A stretch of DNA of 64,000 nucleotides, taken from Dysidea avara (lineage: Eukaryota; Porifera; Demospongiae; Dictyoceratida; Dysideidae). The translations under genes were made by a program, and so were the position numbers. The notes beneath the pieces were generated by a model. That model was not told the origin of the DNA and did not search any database. It saw only the letters and a program-made list of their open reading frames with translations. The stretch is taken from NCBI RefSeq assembly GCF_963678975.1, contig NC_089280.1, positions 17,644,780-17,708,779 on the forward strand, in the 5' to 3' direction. How positions within the stretch are numbered: the stretch's first letter is position 1; every line of letters begins with the position of its first letter. Positions 23,601 through 36,533 of this stretch are shown one piece after another.

Positions 23601-25429
23601 CAAAGATCAAGCAACGTTGGATGCCATCCAAAAATCAGCCACAGTCCCACCACCCAGTGGACGAAGAAGGATGATGAGCGAGAAGTGAGCAACATTATTG
23701 TTAATTTGGTTACACTAAGTATGCTTGTAGAAAGAGATCAGCTACTGTGAAGGTTTCATTGAAGTTAGTAGCACAAAAACCATTATTTTTAGTACATTTC
23801 ATGGTGGAAACGCTGCTCTACCTTTTAGGTCAAACCCACTGACACAAGAAGGGCTAAGGCAGTTGGTGGAAAATGCAAAAGCAGCAGCTGTTGCAACAGA
23901 GGATAACCCAATAGAGAATATGTTAGCCAAGGAATTTCATGTAAGTAGGCATGCCCACTCCACTCGTACATCACACTATGGTGTTAACAGTCTATACCAA
24001 TGAATTTCCCAAGACCAGAAGAGCTGCCAAAAGGAGCTGCCATGAAGGACAGATATGCTAATGTCAAACCAAGTCAGTACATAGCAAATATACACATAGC
24101 AAATGTGACTTCTTACTACTATAGATCCAAACTCTCGGGTCTTGTTGCAAAAGATTGGTGACGATGAACTCTCCACATACATTAATGCCAATTACCTTAA
24201 GGTCTGTATATATGAAGGTCAGTCACATGTATGACATTGTTCTTGTAGGGCTTGGATGGAAGACCCCAAGCATACATTGCATCACAAGGTGAAATAATGT
24301 TTAAAAAAAATAATATTCAAAAACCTCTCACAGGTCCTACCGAAGCATCAATGGACGATTTTTGGAGAATGATTTGGGAGCACAACACAGCTACTATAGT
24401 CATGTTAACCAGCTTGTTAGAAAATGGCAAAGTAGGGAAGGAAAATATAAGTGCTATGATTGTTACCAATTGTATCTCTATATGCAGCTCAAATGTCATC
24501 GTTACTGGCCACTATGTTACAGCGGCAATGACACTGTACGTTATCAACTTCTTTATATCATTGACTCCTGTCAATAGGTACAATATGGAGTGTATGTAGT
24601 GATCAACAGCTTGGAGGAGAAGGGAGAACACTACACTACATCATATCTGACTATATACCACATTGATAATCCAGTAAGAAGCTGTGGCAATTGTAAACTG
24701 CATTCATACAACTGTTTTGTATTGTAATCTAGGCAGAGCAGAGAGAAATAACTCATTTCTGGTACACATCATGGCCAGATTTTGGTATGGCAGCTAACTT
24801 TTGAAACAATCTACACATAATTATACTCCTCCCAGGTTCTCCAAAAGAGAGTACTTCTATTTTGAGTCTGCGTAATCGTGTTCAGGGCCAGCAAGGGGCC
24901 AACACAGCTCCAATAGTTGTACACTGCAGGTACAAACATGCGTTATACCCACATAGGCATAGCATCACAGAGCAGCAGCTCCTCCAAGATTTTCATATCA
25001 AGATACTCTATTAGAACAGTCAGCTAATAGTGTGTTGTGATTACCAAATTAAAAGGCATGTGGTGGAGGCATACCCCTGACCCCCTTGATAGAGTATAGC
25101 TTCCTGTTAAATTTTGTTGCTATGCCTTACTTCTTAGTGCTGGAGTTGGTAGAACTGGTGTGTTCTGTGCCATTGACATGGGAGTACAACAGGTAATGGA
25201 ACATCTTCAATTCACCCTTGTTACAATATAGTTAATAGTATGATCATGAACAAATGGTGAATCCTCTTCGCTACTTAAGCCAGATGAGGCAGGAGAGAGG
25301 AGGCATGATACAGAAAAGCGTAAGTAGATCTTATATAAAAACCTGTTGCATTTTGTAATGTTATAGAAACAATACGAGTTTGTTTGTCAAGCCTTATTGG
25401 ATTACATCAACTCCAAGAATGAGGTGTAA
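20639..25429 (+). CDS. Receptor-type protein tyrosine phosphatase, Ig ectodomain, single catalytic domain
   Basis: Type I membrane phosphatase, 26 exons, about 1,006 residues: 20639-20917, 21162-21203, 21259-21311, 21364-21445, 21528-21531, 21588-21735, 21787-21890, 21947-22050, 22100-22244, 22302-22433, 22492-22612, 22669-22778, 22834-22929, 22982-23684, 23829-23940, 23991-24072, 24125-24201, 24249-24288, 24334-24431, 24488-24535, 24578-24673, 24733-24784, 24836-24929, 25138-25192, 25239-25319, 25367-25429. Signal peptide; unrecognised Cys-rich N-terminal domain (to about 150); two Ig-like domains (Cys...GGRYRCIA and SGVYTCVG); Ser/Thr stalk; one membrane span of Leu/Ile/Val; then a 234-residue Glu/Pro-rich linker in one 703-nt exon; then the PTP domain with [16 protein letters not shown], the WPD loop (TSWPDFG), the P-loop [10 protein letters not shown] (split by an intron after HCS) and the Q-loop ERGGMIQ. 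All catalytic residues are present, so it should be active. There is no D2 domain. The N-terminal four small exons are the least certain part. Confidence 0.88.
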
Positions 25430-25669
25430 CAGGTTTTAGAAAGTTCTATTTTTAACTGTAACTGTCCAATGTGTACTTTATTGTAATATTTATATAGCAA
25501 GTATTTTCTCATAACAAATTTGATGTTTAAACGCATACAGTTATAAAAATGAATTATGTAGTTTTTAACAAGCATACAAAAACCAAAAAGGGTACTTATG
25601 ATGAGTCATATATATGAGTGACTATATACAATAATATAATATATTAAAACTATCGATGACTCTTGTTTT
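25430..25669. other. Convergent 3' ends of phosphatase and RasGAP genes
   Basis: 240 bp of AT-rich sequence shared by two transcripts that face each other, so their 3' untranslated regions probably overlap. No coding sequence. Confidence 0.5.
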
Positions 25670-28600
25670 TCAAGAGAAATCAAAGTTACCTTTGTCAAGA
25701 CTCGATATTACCTGCATCAAGTCTGTCTGGTGCATGGCCTGGAAATGACAACTGTTATTTAACACTACTGATCCAGGCAAAATAAGTTCATCATCAGAAT
25801 CATCTGCTGAACTACTGTGTTTGGGTAATGACTGTAGCTCATCTAGGCCATTGCCTAATGTCCGATTTGCTTCGAGGAGACCTGCTATTTGCTTCTCTCT
25901 TTGTTGCAATAACCGATCCTTGGTTCTCATTGCCTTTTGTAGTTCTTCTAATGTTGATTTTGTGTGATTCAGTTCCTGTTGTAATTTGTGGTGGTTTCTC
26001 AAACTGGATTCAACTTCACGGTGCATTTTCTGTTGATCGCGCACCCATCGATCTTTGGCTTCTTGTAAATGTTCTCTTAGTCCCAAAATTGTGTCCCCTT
26101 TACTTTTCAATATCAGATTCATCTCAGCTTCAAGTTGTTTTCTGGTTTCATCAGTACGATGCAGCTCTCGTTTTAAATTAGCAATTTCTAATTCTTGTTT
26201 GAGAACCTTCTCTTCTGAAGCTTTCAGCTTAGTTTTCAGCATATTATTCTCCTAGATCACAAAATCATGCTCAACGAGATATCAAAAAAAACTTCACACA
26301 AAATCTTACCCTTGTTAATTCAGTATTGTTTTGATCTGTCATACCGCTGTTCAATCTGCAACAAATTCAAAGAAATTAAAAATAAATCTTTAACAGTTGT
26401 ACCATATTGCTTACATAGAAGAAATTGCTTCATCTAGGCTGGTGGACTGATCCCCTCCATAAAGCTCTGAAAATGTCTGATCACTTCGTGGGCTTAGGAG
26501 CTCACTAGAAGAACGAGACTGATGCACTGGTGTCTTACTAAAAGTCTTCTTGGGATATTTTGTATGCTCCACATGAGTACGACCAACCATTGGACTCACA
26601 TTAGAAGATGACGGCAAAGAATTTGACTTCTGACTATCAAGCAAATTGCGCTCAATTTCCTTGACACTCCCATTGACGAAACTTGTTGGTTTATCATTGT
26701 CAAAATTAGGGGTAGGTTGACGAGGGGGTGGTAAGGGGGGAGGGATTACTTCTTGATCATCAGTAGGTGAACAACAAGATGATGTTGTTGATACAAGATC
26801 AGAAGAACTGTCCGTAATATAAGGCTCCCCTGAATTAGCATTAGGGTAACTCTGTAAGGTATCGTAAGGAGTTGTTAGTGGATCTGGATGTTCTTCATTG
26901 CTAGCTTCTTCAATATCACCAAGAATCTTTGGTAACTTTGACATGTGAAGCAAAGCATCCTATATAAATTATAATTACCTCCACAATTTAACACAGTCAA
27001 GACATCTTACATTACTAATCTTGTGAATATGTTCTTTCAAGATCCCATGCATTATGGAGAGCTCCCTGCCCAGATCGATATGACAGGAAACAACATCGGG
27101 TGTGGCTGATTCTGCTACAGGTGACTATGAAAACAATTAAAAACAATCAATAAACATGTGTCATTGAAGACAATGTAGACAGGTCATTACACCAAATACA
27201 CTGTAAATGCTAATGAAACTGAGTAGTGAGGTAGTAGGGTTAAGACACCACAATGGAATCATACATGTATAAATGCAATGATTGTGAACACAAAAAATTT
27301 ACAAAATTCAAACTTATGTCTTGCTTTAAGCACATCTTAGTAACAGTAATAATAAACACCAGTGGAGTTCAGAGTTTGACAGTGTGTGTACACAAGGCCC
27401 AGTCCAGTATTGGCACAACACAACTTACTGAGATACTTTTGATGAATTGTTTCATATTTGGTATCTGCTGTTCAACAAAGTCATTCATAAAGAACATGTA
27501 ATCCTCCTTAGCACCAAATCTACACCATAACAACATAACACGCATCATGTTAATATCCCAGGATAGACACATCACTACGTGTGCAAACAAAATGGTATAT
27601 ACCATAACTTTCCTCACAAGCATTTAGAAATTATCACTTCTTAATGCTGCAATGCAATGTTGTATGGCTAGTTTATGAAGGAAAGTTATGATGTGGTGAA
27701 GTGATAAAAGTACACACGTCTGTGTATATGTAGTGTGTATGTGCACACATGCATGACACAGACAGACAGGGACAGATACACACCTTGTAAAGTTGGCCAA
27801 GGTCATGATTACCTTAGCAACCAACTTTAACTTGCGAGCCGTTCTCTCATCAGGGTATTCTAGTATGAATAACATACAGTACTTTTTATCTTGGAAGAAA
27901 ATTGCTTACCTTGACATAAATGGAATAGACTGGGTGACAGAATGGCTGGACAGAAGAACCGCAAAAATATTGAGCCACTATGAGAAAAAAGCCAGATTGT
28001 GTGAAGGAGGAAACACAATTAACACATAGCAGATTACTCAAATTTCATTATTAAGGTGGCCCAGTATAGAGTTACTACTAACCTGATCAACTTGAAACAA
28101 AGGTCTTCTCTTTCTACTCCAAACTTCTGTCTTATACCATGAAATGTTGACTGCAATTCCCTATAACAAAGAAGACAAAACTGGTAAGAGTAATACACAG
28201 ATCCAGGCACAGAGTTAAATCGAGGGTGTGTGGTGTGGCCTTGACATGAAAAATGTGATACCAAGGCAGTGTCAGACTCATGGGTGTGATAGTTTTGATT
28301 GTAATAAATTTCAAGCATTGTTGGGTAGGATACACCTCTCTTTATAATAACACAACAGCTACACCCTTCTTTTGGTTTTGGGGTATCACCCTCAAAAAAT
28401 ATCCTATTTCTATGTTCAAAAGTTCATACCACGAGAAAGCTGATTGATGCACAACTTCAGTAAAGTCAAAACTTGTTGATTTACAATGACTGCCAGTCCT
28501 TGCAAAGCAGATACACAATATGGGCATAAACCACTATTGGGAACACTAATAATTACAATACAGAACTCACATTGGGAATCGAACGTCAGACTGTAGTATA

Positions 28601-31600
28601 CTGTTCCATGCTTTTCTCACTAGTTCAGTTAAGGCTTGTTGGTTGTGCTCTAAGTTAGCCCCAGATGTCAACTTAGCTGTGTCAACCTAGTACACAAACA
28701 GCCACAATTGAATAATAATCTTTAACTCAGTAAGAAATAATGAGAATTACATAACACGTTAAACACAATTACACAAACGATATCATTCATAAACAGCTTG
28801 TAGAGTTACCTCACAGTCTTGTTTGTGCTCTATCAACTCAACAATAAAATTGTGCAGTGTGTCTTGAAGATACTAAAAGAAATAATATAATTATTTCACT
28901 TATGATAGTGTTATATCTGCACACCTTTTCTCCCACCATCTTCATGTATGTGTCAACAGCTTTTGTAGCAAAAGTATTTCCTCTAAACACCAAATTCTCG
29001 TTATCTGACAAATCATAAATATGTAACGGTCAATTGCACATCACAATGTTTAGTATAAACAGGTCATACAGTGCTAGCCTAATGCATAAACACACCATAC
29101 GTAGTTAACATACCGATTTTCTGAACTTCATTGGTGACAATCTCTACCAAGAATTCTTTTGCAGTGCCACCAACTTGAAAAATTCTAATCAGTGTTTGAG
29201 CAATTTCATCCTGTAAATGCATGAGAATGGGATACAGTTATTAAGGCCCAGTACAAGCAACAGTGTTCAAAGATAGCTACATATAAAAAGGCAAGTTAAT
29301 TCCTTGCTTTCATGCAGTGAAGTTGCTTTTAAAAAACCATTAAATCACTATTTTTTAAAATAATGTTTTACTCCATTTGAAGCCCACCTTGTGATGCATA
29401 AAACTGAGTTCACTACAGTGTTTACATAACAGTTGGGCCTCTGGTTGAAAATACTACATGCACACATATCACATTAGAGTGAGGTAGGTCAGTGCTATAT
29501 ATACTGAGTTAGCAACTGAAACCACTTGTAGATCTATAGAGAGGGAAGTAGCTAGTATAATCACTTTCAATTAGGAAGTGGGCGCTAGGCTGATATTAAA
29601 GCACCCTTGAGTAACACTGGTTCTAGGGGCAGTCAACAATTAAGTCTGCATATCACTAGCTTATATGAAAAACTTTTTAAGCTTCATAATGAATATAACG
29701 GTAAAATTAATGACATGATGTCTCACTCCCACTATAAACTAAATTTATATTCACATATTCAAGGTGTGGTGTGGCATGCACATTCTAGTAATGTTATACT
29801 GTAATAATGAAACTGTTTAGGGTGTAGGGATAGGAAAAGGCAGGGTAGTTTACATCATCTTTAGAATCACTATAATTCTACCAATTAAACTCCTTAATGC
29901 AGTTTAATAATTCATCTAACTTGACAACCATGGACTTCATTATAGATCTGCCTAGTAGCTTACGTAAGCTGCTAATTTTCTGATTCCATATAGCTGAATT
30001 TTTTCATAGAAGTCCATATAAAGTAAAAAGCCGAACATACTGTATATATAGAAAATAATAACAATTCTGCTTCAGCCATTAAAGATTAAACAAGTTTGAT
30101 GATCTTACTAAATCGCACTTCCTTCAGAATAAGAAGTTCAATTTGTGCTAAGGTATTAGAAGCTTAATTGTTCTACATTAATTTTGACCCTAAAATAGAT
30201 AATTTTTTCAGTATGTTATTTCCAAGACACTGAAAACATGGACACTAATGGCACTAGAAACCTGAAAAGAAAATTCACTCACTGAAATTTATAGAGCTGA
30301 CCAAAACAAAATTTTGATTAAAAATATCTCCCACAAACCTTCACCATAGCACATACTTTCCTATACAGTAGCTCGCTATGTTCATAAGCTAGTAATACTG
30401 CTCAAATAAAGTCGTAGTTATAGCACACAACTGCTACACATGTTTTGTTGTCATTGTGCCTGCCAAGATCTTATAGACCTATGACAAGTTAGTACACAAG
30501 GGTTCTACGGAATTTAGTATTTAAGGAGAGCAGGCTTGCATCATAGGTGAAAGGCATTCCAGTTTAGGGTGGATCATTGCCAGCAGATATACACACAGTG
30601 ACATCAGTAGGAAATTGTGCACATCAAAACATATCAACAGTGTATGTTCCATACAAGTTACCTTGCACTTGGCAGAAATCAGATGTTCTAAAGCATCACA
30701 CATCGGAGAATAACTGGTGCCTAGAAACTATACGAAATACAAGTTCCAATAGTCACACCAGTGTTATCATAAAGTTAATGCAGTGGTGTACATACCTCTT
30801 GAAACTGATCGTAACACTTCAACGGCAAAATTGACACCACCTGGAAAACCGAGGAACAGTATCAAATTATAGTTGTGTGTGAAATATGAAAGACAAACCA
30901 AAAATCAAGCCATAAAATTAATACAAACTAACACTCTGTTATTGAGTTACATGTCAGTGTGTGAAATGGATCATCTTACATACTATGCGCATGCAGAAAG
31001 CCTCATTAAATCAGAACGGTGTTCTTTAAAAGAACAACTGGTATATCATTTAACATTTTCGTTACAGATACTAATGAAACTAATTCAAAGTATTAACTTT
31101 TTGGTACAGTGTGTTTGGGGAACAAGTATACAAGGTATTCATGGATGAGTTGTGTCAACTTTATCCTTGCCAAAGCTTGAATGACCGCAAACAGTAAAAA
31201 TCAAATCCCTCATCTATGTAACCACAACAACACTAAAAACATCACACTCTGGGAAAACACATCGTAGTTGTATAGCTAATTTATAGCACAAAGCTGTATT
31301 ATAATGGGTAAATACATGAATAGCGCAAATAAGGAAACAGTTATGTGAAAATAATGTTCCTTTTTTCTGGCAAGCTGATAAAGCACCACAAAAGCCTTAG
31401 TTGAACTGCTCCCATTGGAAGTGATATAAAGTTTATTTTGTAGATGTTCCAAATCACATTTAAAGTTTTCATAAGCTAATGTTTCTATAGTAAAAACTTC
31501 TTAATGCAGGAATTGAAGGTGCTATAGTAATTTTACTGGGTTCTCGCAGATGCAGTCACCAGCACTATCCATTATCAAAAATGGTCAATACCGGGCATAT

Positions 31601-34600
31601 ACACATATAAAACAGCAAAAATACATTGTAGTTCAACAGAAGAAAAGGCCGACAAATAAGTGTCCTAATGCAAGCACATAGTCAAGTGGTATAGTGGTCC
31701 AAATCACCACAACAAGTTCTACTACATATATACTGTACAGTATTTATAGAGTTTTACCTGACTTAGTCCCTTGATACGGACTGAAGGAATTTCCCGACTG
31801 TTGCTTAAAATCTTTTGCTGTGCTGAAGGATGTACTTTAACCTGGTACCTACAGTAGAGTATACACAGTGTAGGCATGACAGGACATGTATTGAGATGGA
31901 TGGGATAAGCTTACACTACAACCTTACATCACACTTTCAATTCCCAACACATTACAAACTGGCCCACATGCAAAAGTAACACCTCTGGCAGTTGTGCAAA
32001 ATAACTGCTAATGGCACCCAGAGAATGAACACTGGGGTACCTGTGCACTACTCAAGTACTGTACTAGAGACTGTGCAGGCAAAACCTCCTAGGGCAGGAC
32101 TAGTAATTTACAGGAAAACCATGCCATATGTCTCAAGAGATAGAGGCCATGAAAGTCCCCAACAAAGCTGTGCAAGACGTGGACAGGTACACACACGTGC
32201 ATACACACAGTTTCAATTACTGGCCCGCACACAAATCACATACACAACACAAATACACATGCTTTAATTCACTATATGTACACACAAGTTTCAATTTAAC
32301 AATTACTACACCATGCCTACACAAACAAAACACAATAGATAGAGATACAATTGAATACACTACAAGTATCAATACTCAACGTGAATGCTATACAATACAA
32401 ATATGAATAACATCGCTTGTTATTGTATAATAATTAACACATAATAACTATGTATATACTAAGCAAACAACATTTGGACAAGGACTAAATAGCTAGAACT
32501 AGACTTCTGGATGTAGAGTTGTGAACACTCTTATACATATGGATTCAATACAGGACTTGTTCTTCCCACAAAACAAACTGCTACAAATGCAAACGCAGTT
32601 GTAAACTAGTATAACATACTTGGAGGAATGACAGGCACACAGGAATATAGCTATACCACATAGCAACATATAGTTTCAGCATTTGTTGTCATTGCAAGTA
32701 TTTTGGTTCCATGATAAAAACATAATCGCATGATTCTGCTAAGGTTACATCACTGAGCACTCTGGAAGATACGTTTACCCTATCACAGCTGTATCTGGTA
32801 ATGTGAGTCGAAGCACAAGAAGCGGGTAGTCGACAAAACTGATACAGTGGTGCATGCACCACACCATGCATACTCAATTCACTTTGTTTTCACACTGCTA
32901 GCTGAAATGCAACTGATTCTATATGCCACATGCCCATATCACATTTTTGCTTTTATCACTGAATTTTATGCCACTATATTTCAAGTGAAATTTTACATGC
33001 TACATAACCTGCTATATGTAATAACTATATGGCTTACCATTTCTCAACTTCGTGACCTCGAATTGTATCAAGTGGAATTGTAATAGTACCTAAACAAAGA
33101 TGAATACATTATGTGTGCTATGGACACTGTTATACAAACCTATTTCGACACATTTTTCTTTCTTCGAGCTCTTCTTTGTGGTGCCGTAGTTGTCCTTATA
33201 AATCTTGATCACCATGTTCTTTGTAGTGGGAGGGCTCCTTTAATGTGGGCCAGTAAATATGTCGCAGTTTTGATAAGAAAATACTTACACAAAGGTGAAC
33301 GGCTCGCCCCAAAAAAGTGTGTCATCCACTCGAGACTTCGCACAGGTTTGAGCGTACAGGTATTTGTCAAGATAAATTTGCGCAAAAAATCTGTGAAAAA
33401 AGCACACGCCAAGACATATAATGCTGCCCATGAGAGGAAAATCTAGACCTACTTCTTCTTGGGAGGAAAGTTCTTTGCCTCTAAGACCCACATGTTTAAC
33501 TGGGTATTAAGTCTTTTAATAAATATCTTTTGTGGCATACGAAACGCTTGCAAACTGTGGGAAAAAAATATACTACATGTCACTTATAAGCATCGGATAC
33601 TCACTGTACAATCCATTTCTGGAGTTCCTCTTCTGAGCCACATGACGCATACAATGTTCCATTTTCGGTGATAATTCTAAAACAACTATGCTTGGGGGAA
33701 ATGCTCTGGTGAAGTGCTTCAATATGTAAGTGACCTGGAGTGGCCAAATCCAGCTACATAGAGACAAAACATCAGTATATCAACATGCACATTTTTGTAT
33801 AAATATTGAGGTAAATATCTTCTTATATATCTTAAACATAGTATTGCTAGCTTCCCGATCCTGGTGTTAAAATAAGCTCGGTTTATATAGTAATTAGTAC
33901 TGTTTATCACACTGTGTGTCAGTTGATCGTGATGTGCTACAATGCATAAAGGAATCTCCATGCCTTATTTAGACATTTACACTCAAAATATACATATTAG
34001 TACTCCCTAAAACAGAATGCTTGAGAAAACCTCTCATAATGAACCAATGTTGGCACAATATTATCATCAACATCACTTAGCAACACAACAGCAGTAAAAA
34101 CAATGGATGGAATTTAAAGTTAATCAACCGGGTGGGTGGGTATATGGATAAAAAACTGTACCAACGTAATCTCTATAGCAACTAGCACTGGAATTGAAAA
34201 ATTGAATTATTACATCTCTTTCGCATTACTAATTCCAATATTTACATTTTTACAGGCACCAGCAGTGCTGGCCAACATTTTTATGACTCGCAGAACACAG
34301 CCTCCATTGCACTACACATCAGTGTAGTGAACCATTGACCAAGAACAAGTAAACCTTCAACAGATACCATACAGGCCAGGAAGTTGCTTTTTATATCACT
34401 TCTTGAACAGGACAAGGAAACAAAACCGATTACCATTATTACTGCCAAGTATGTATGTACAATATAAAGGAACTATCAAAATGACTTGTCAAGTTTTTTT
34501 TGCATACTCAGCAGACCTTGAGATTAGGAAGTAACAGACTGCTAAACTTCACACCAAAGTGTATAGTTGGTGTAAACACACTCAAACTGACCACATCTGA

Positions 34601-36282
34601 AGATACTGAAGTACATGGGCAATAAATAAACATGGTGATAATTGGTGGATAGCCTAACCCATAGTCTATTTCCCCACACAAACACCTTATACTGCCAATT
34701 AATGCACATCCTCAATTTGTATGGCTGCAGTGTGGAAAAGTCGTCATTGATAGAAGCCCTACAGCAGACTGGCAACAAAATAGGTCACCAATAGAAACAG
34801 GTGCTGACCTAAACAATTAATATGCTGCATGGGAAATTGTCTGCCACCTGCCAATCCCACAAAAGTAGACTTGTATAAACACACAGGATACAGAAGTTAG
34901 GGAACCAAAACTCAAATTAAAGGATTTCATTTAGCTAAGCAGAAGTTACATATGCTAATTCACACTAACCCAAGTTCCTGGGGAACCTAGAGATTTGTTG
35001 GTGTTAATCTCTGGCCGATCTTGGTGCATAACTGCTTCAAGATTATCCAGTGATGCACCCAACCGCCGCTTATCGGCAAAACTGCTCTGTTGTACTCTTT
35101 TCCTAAACACGAAAAACAAGCAACGATTAATTCAGTTAAAATTTGCTAGGAATATCATTATGTCACTTAACAACAGAAAACTTACAGTTGGTCATTTTTG
35201 AAGCTTCTAGAACCTTCAAGTTTTTGATGGGAAGAATTAACATCAGCAGTGGATCTGTTGTCAATGACATGTTGTCTGTTACTATTTTTAGGTCTCTTCA
35301 GAGAGTTCCTTAGACCATGAAAACTCTAACAAAAACATAATCATTTATATACTAAAAAAAAAAAATTGCGATTGTCTGCCTTACCCTAGTTAGCTGTCCA
35401 CCTCTTTTAAACGGAGATGGTTCTGAGTTGAGACTATCTATGTCTAATGCTTCTAAAAATATAGAGAAACAATATATGACCAACCAAATAAGGCAAAAAC
35501 AGCTGAGCTAAGAGCTAACAAAACAAAACATGTTACAAACAATTTGTAACAATTTCAGCAACACTCTCTAAATACAAGAAAAAAAAAGTTGCTTACCTGT
35601 GATTCTTGAAGATGGCGAAGTTGGGGGTGACAAATGCTATAGAACAAAATAAACTATTACCAACCTATTACACTACATTGGCATTCAAAAATTTGTCTAG
35701 AGCAAAATTCTTCATGCTATTGATGTTAATGTTAGACTACAAATTACAAAATAAGGTTGCCAAGCACACACACACTAAATTATACACAAGAGACAACGAA
35801 ATGTGCATGTGTGGGTATGGGCACGCTTGCTAATAAAAGTGTTTACATTACTTAACGAGCCTGACCACAAAATGATTACCCCTCTATCACCATCAAAGTA
35901 CCTGCAAAGGTGAGGCCTATTGGTCCACATTTGTGTACACACACGAGCAATTGGCAGTTTTAATAAACACCCTTGGCGGTGCAAAAATGTTATAAGCACT
36001 GAAATACTTACCTCACTTTCGCCATTAAAATACAACCTTCTTTCCTCCTTGGCTAAAACGCAATAGCGTCTCTCCCAATCTGATGAATCTATGTTGTCTA
36101 TAGGACGTTACAGAACTCAGTCACTTAATACATAAAAAGTCCTCAATGCTATTTATTCTCGAAATTTTAGACATTATCTGCTAACACTTAACGAACTCAC
36201 CGGCGATGTACAGCCATCCTAGAAGCCGAGGCATCAATCTTGGACTACTGCCTGACGCTGATAACGACTTACGTTGCGACAT
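25670..36282 (-). CDS. SynGAP/DAB2IP/RASAL2-family Ras GTPase-activating protein
   Basis: Stimulates GTP hydrolysis by Ras-type GTPases at the membrane. 26 exons (complement), about 1,069 residues: 36201-36282, 36012-36097, 35597-35636, 35385-35452, 35186-35325, 34970-35102, 33605-33753, 33453-33554, 33289-33390, 33140-33237, 33038-33089, 31758-31848, 30796-30840, 29388-29453, 29114-29210, 28925-29004, 28810-28872, 28571-28686, 28083-28160, 27910-27977, 27784-27859, 27429-27519, 27011-27124, 26415-26959, 26310-26355, 25670-26251. Order: PH domain split by a Ser-rich insert (residues about 20-230, RRYCVLAKEERRLYF ... EEELQKWI); C2 domain (about 240-370, YLDKYLYAQT, DDTLFWGEPF); RasGAP domain (about 400-640) with the arginine finger in NLVFRGNTFATKA and the FLRFFCPAILSPSLF motif; then IDLGRELS, a Pro-rich low-complexity part, and a C-terminal coiled coil, the order of vertebrate SYNGAP1/DAB2IP/RASAL2. 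It is probably the single pre-duplication orthologue. Confidence 0.92.
29454..30795. other. RasGAP intron, nothing recognised
   Basis: 1.3-kb intron, AT-rich. No supported gene, repeat or RNA seen. The neighbouring intron 30,841-31,757 is likewise empty. Confidence 0.4.
31990..32190 (-). mobile_element. SINE fragment (family of 41,729-42,161)
   Basis: The reverse complement matches the 3' half of the SINE at 41,729: shared 'gggcaggactagtaa', 'accatg...tatgtctca' and 'gtggacagg' blocks in the same order. It is followed directly by a CA-rich tract (32,188-32,260). Lies in a RasGAP intron. Confidence 0.6.
33754..34969. other. RasGAP intron, nothing recognised
   Basis: 1.2-kb intron between the two halves of the PH domain; AT-rich, without a supported gene or repeat. 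Confidence 0.4.
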
Positions 36283-36533
36283 TAGTGATGTTATTATCCT
36301 ATTCTCTAATACAATATTAATACAGACGAGATTACAGATGTGAATGACTTAAACCCGTTGACGTTGTCTGACTTTGACAAAACCCATAATAGAACTAATT
36401 CGTGACGTCATCACTTCCGCAGATGTTCTCGACTATGTTAATGTGTACCGGATACTAAACAGAAAATACCGGATAACCACGTCCGACGATAAACCTCGCG
36501 ATAAACTGAACTTGTTGACAAGAGTTTGTTGTC
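36283..36533. promoter_or_regulatory. Shared upstream region of RasGAP and EOGT genes
   Basis: 251 bp between divergent start codons, with several CG dinucleotides (for example cgtgacgtcatcacttccg, containing a CRE-like TGACGTCA at about 36,401). Bidirectional promoter activity is inferred. Confidence 0.5.

Noticed and set aside
22926-23603. 225-codon Gly/Ser/Val-rich minus-strand frame
   Set aside because: Antisense shadow of the Glu/Pro-rich phosphatase exon 22,982-23,684.
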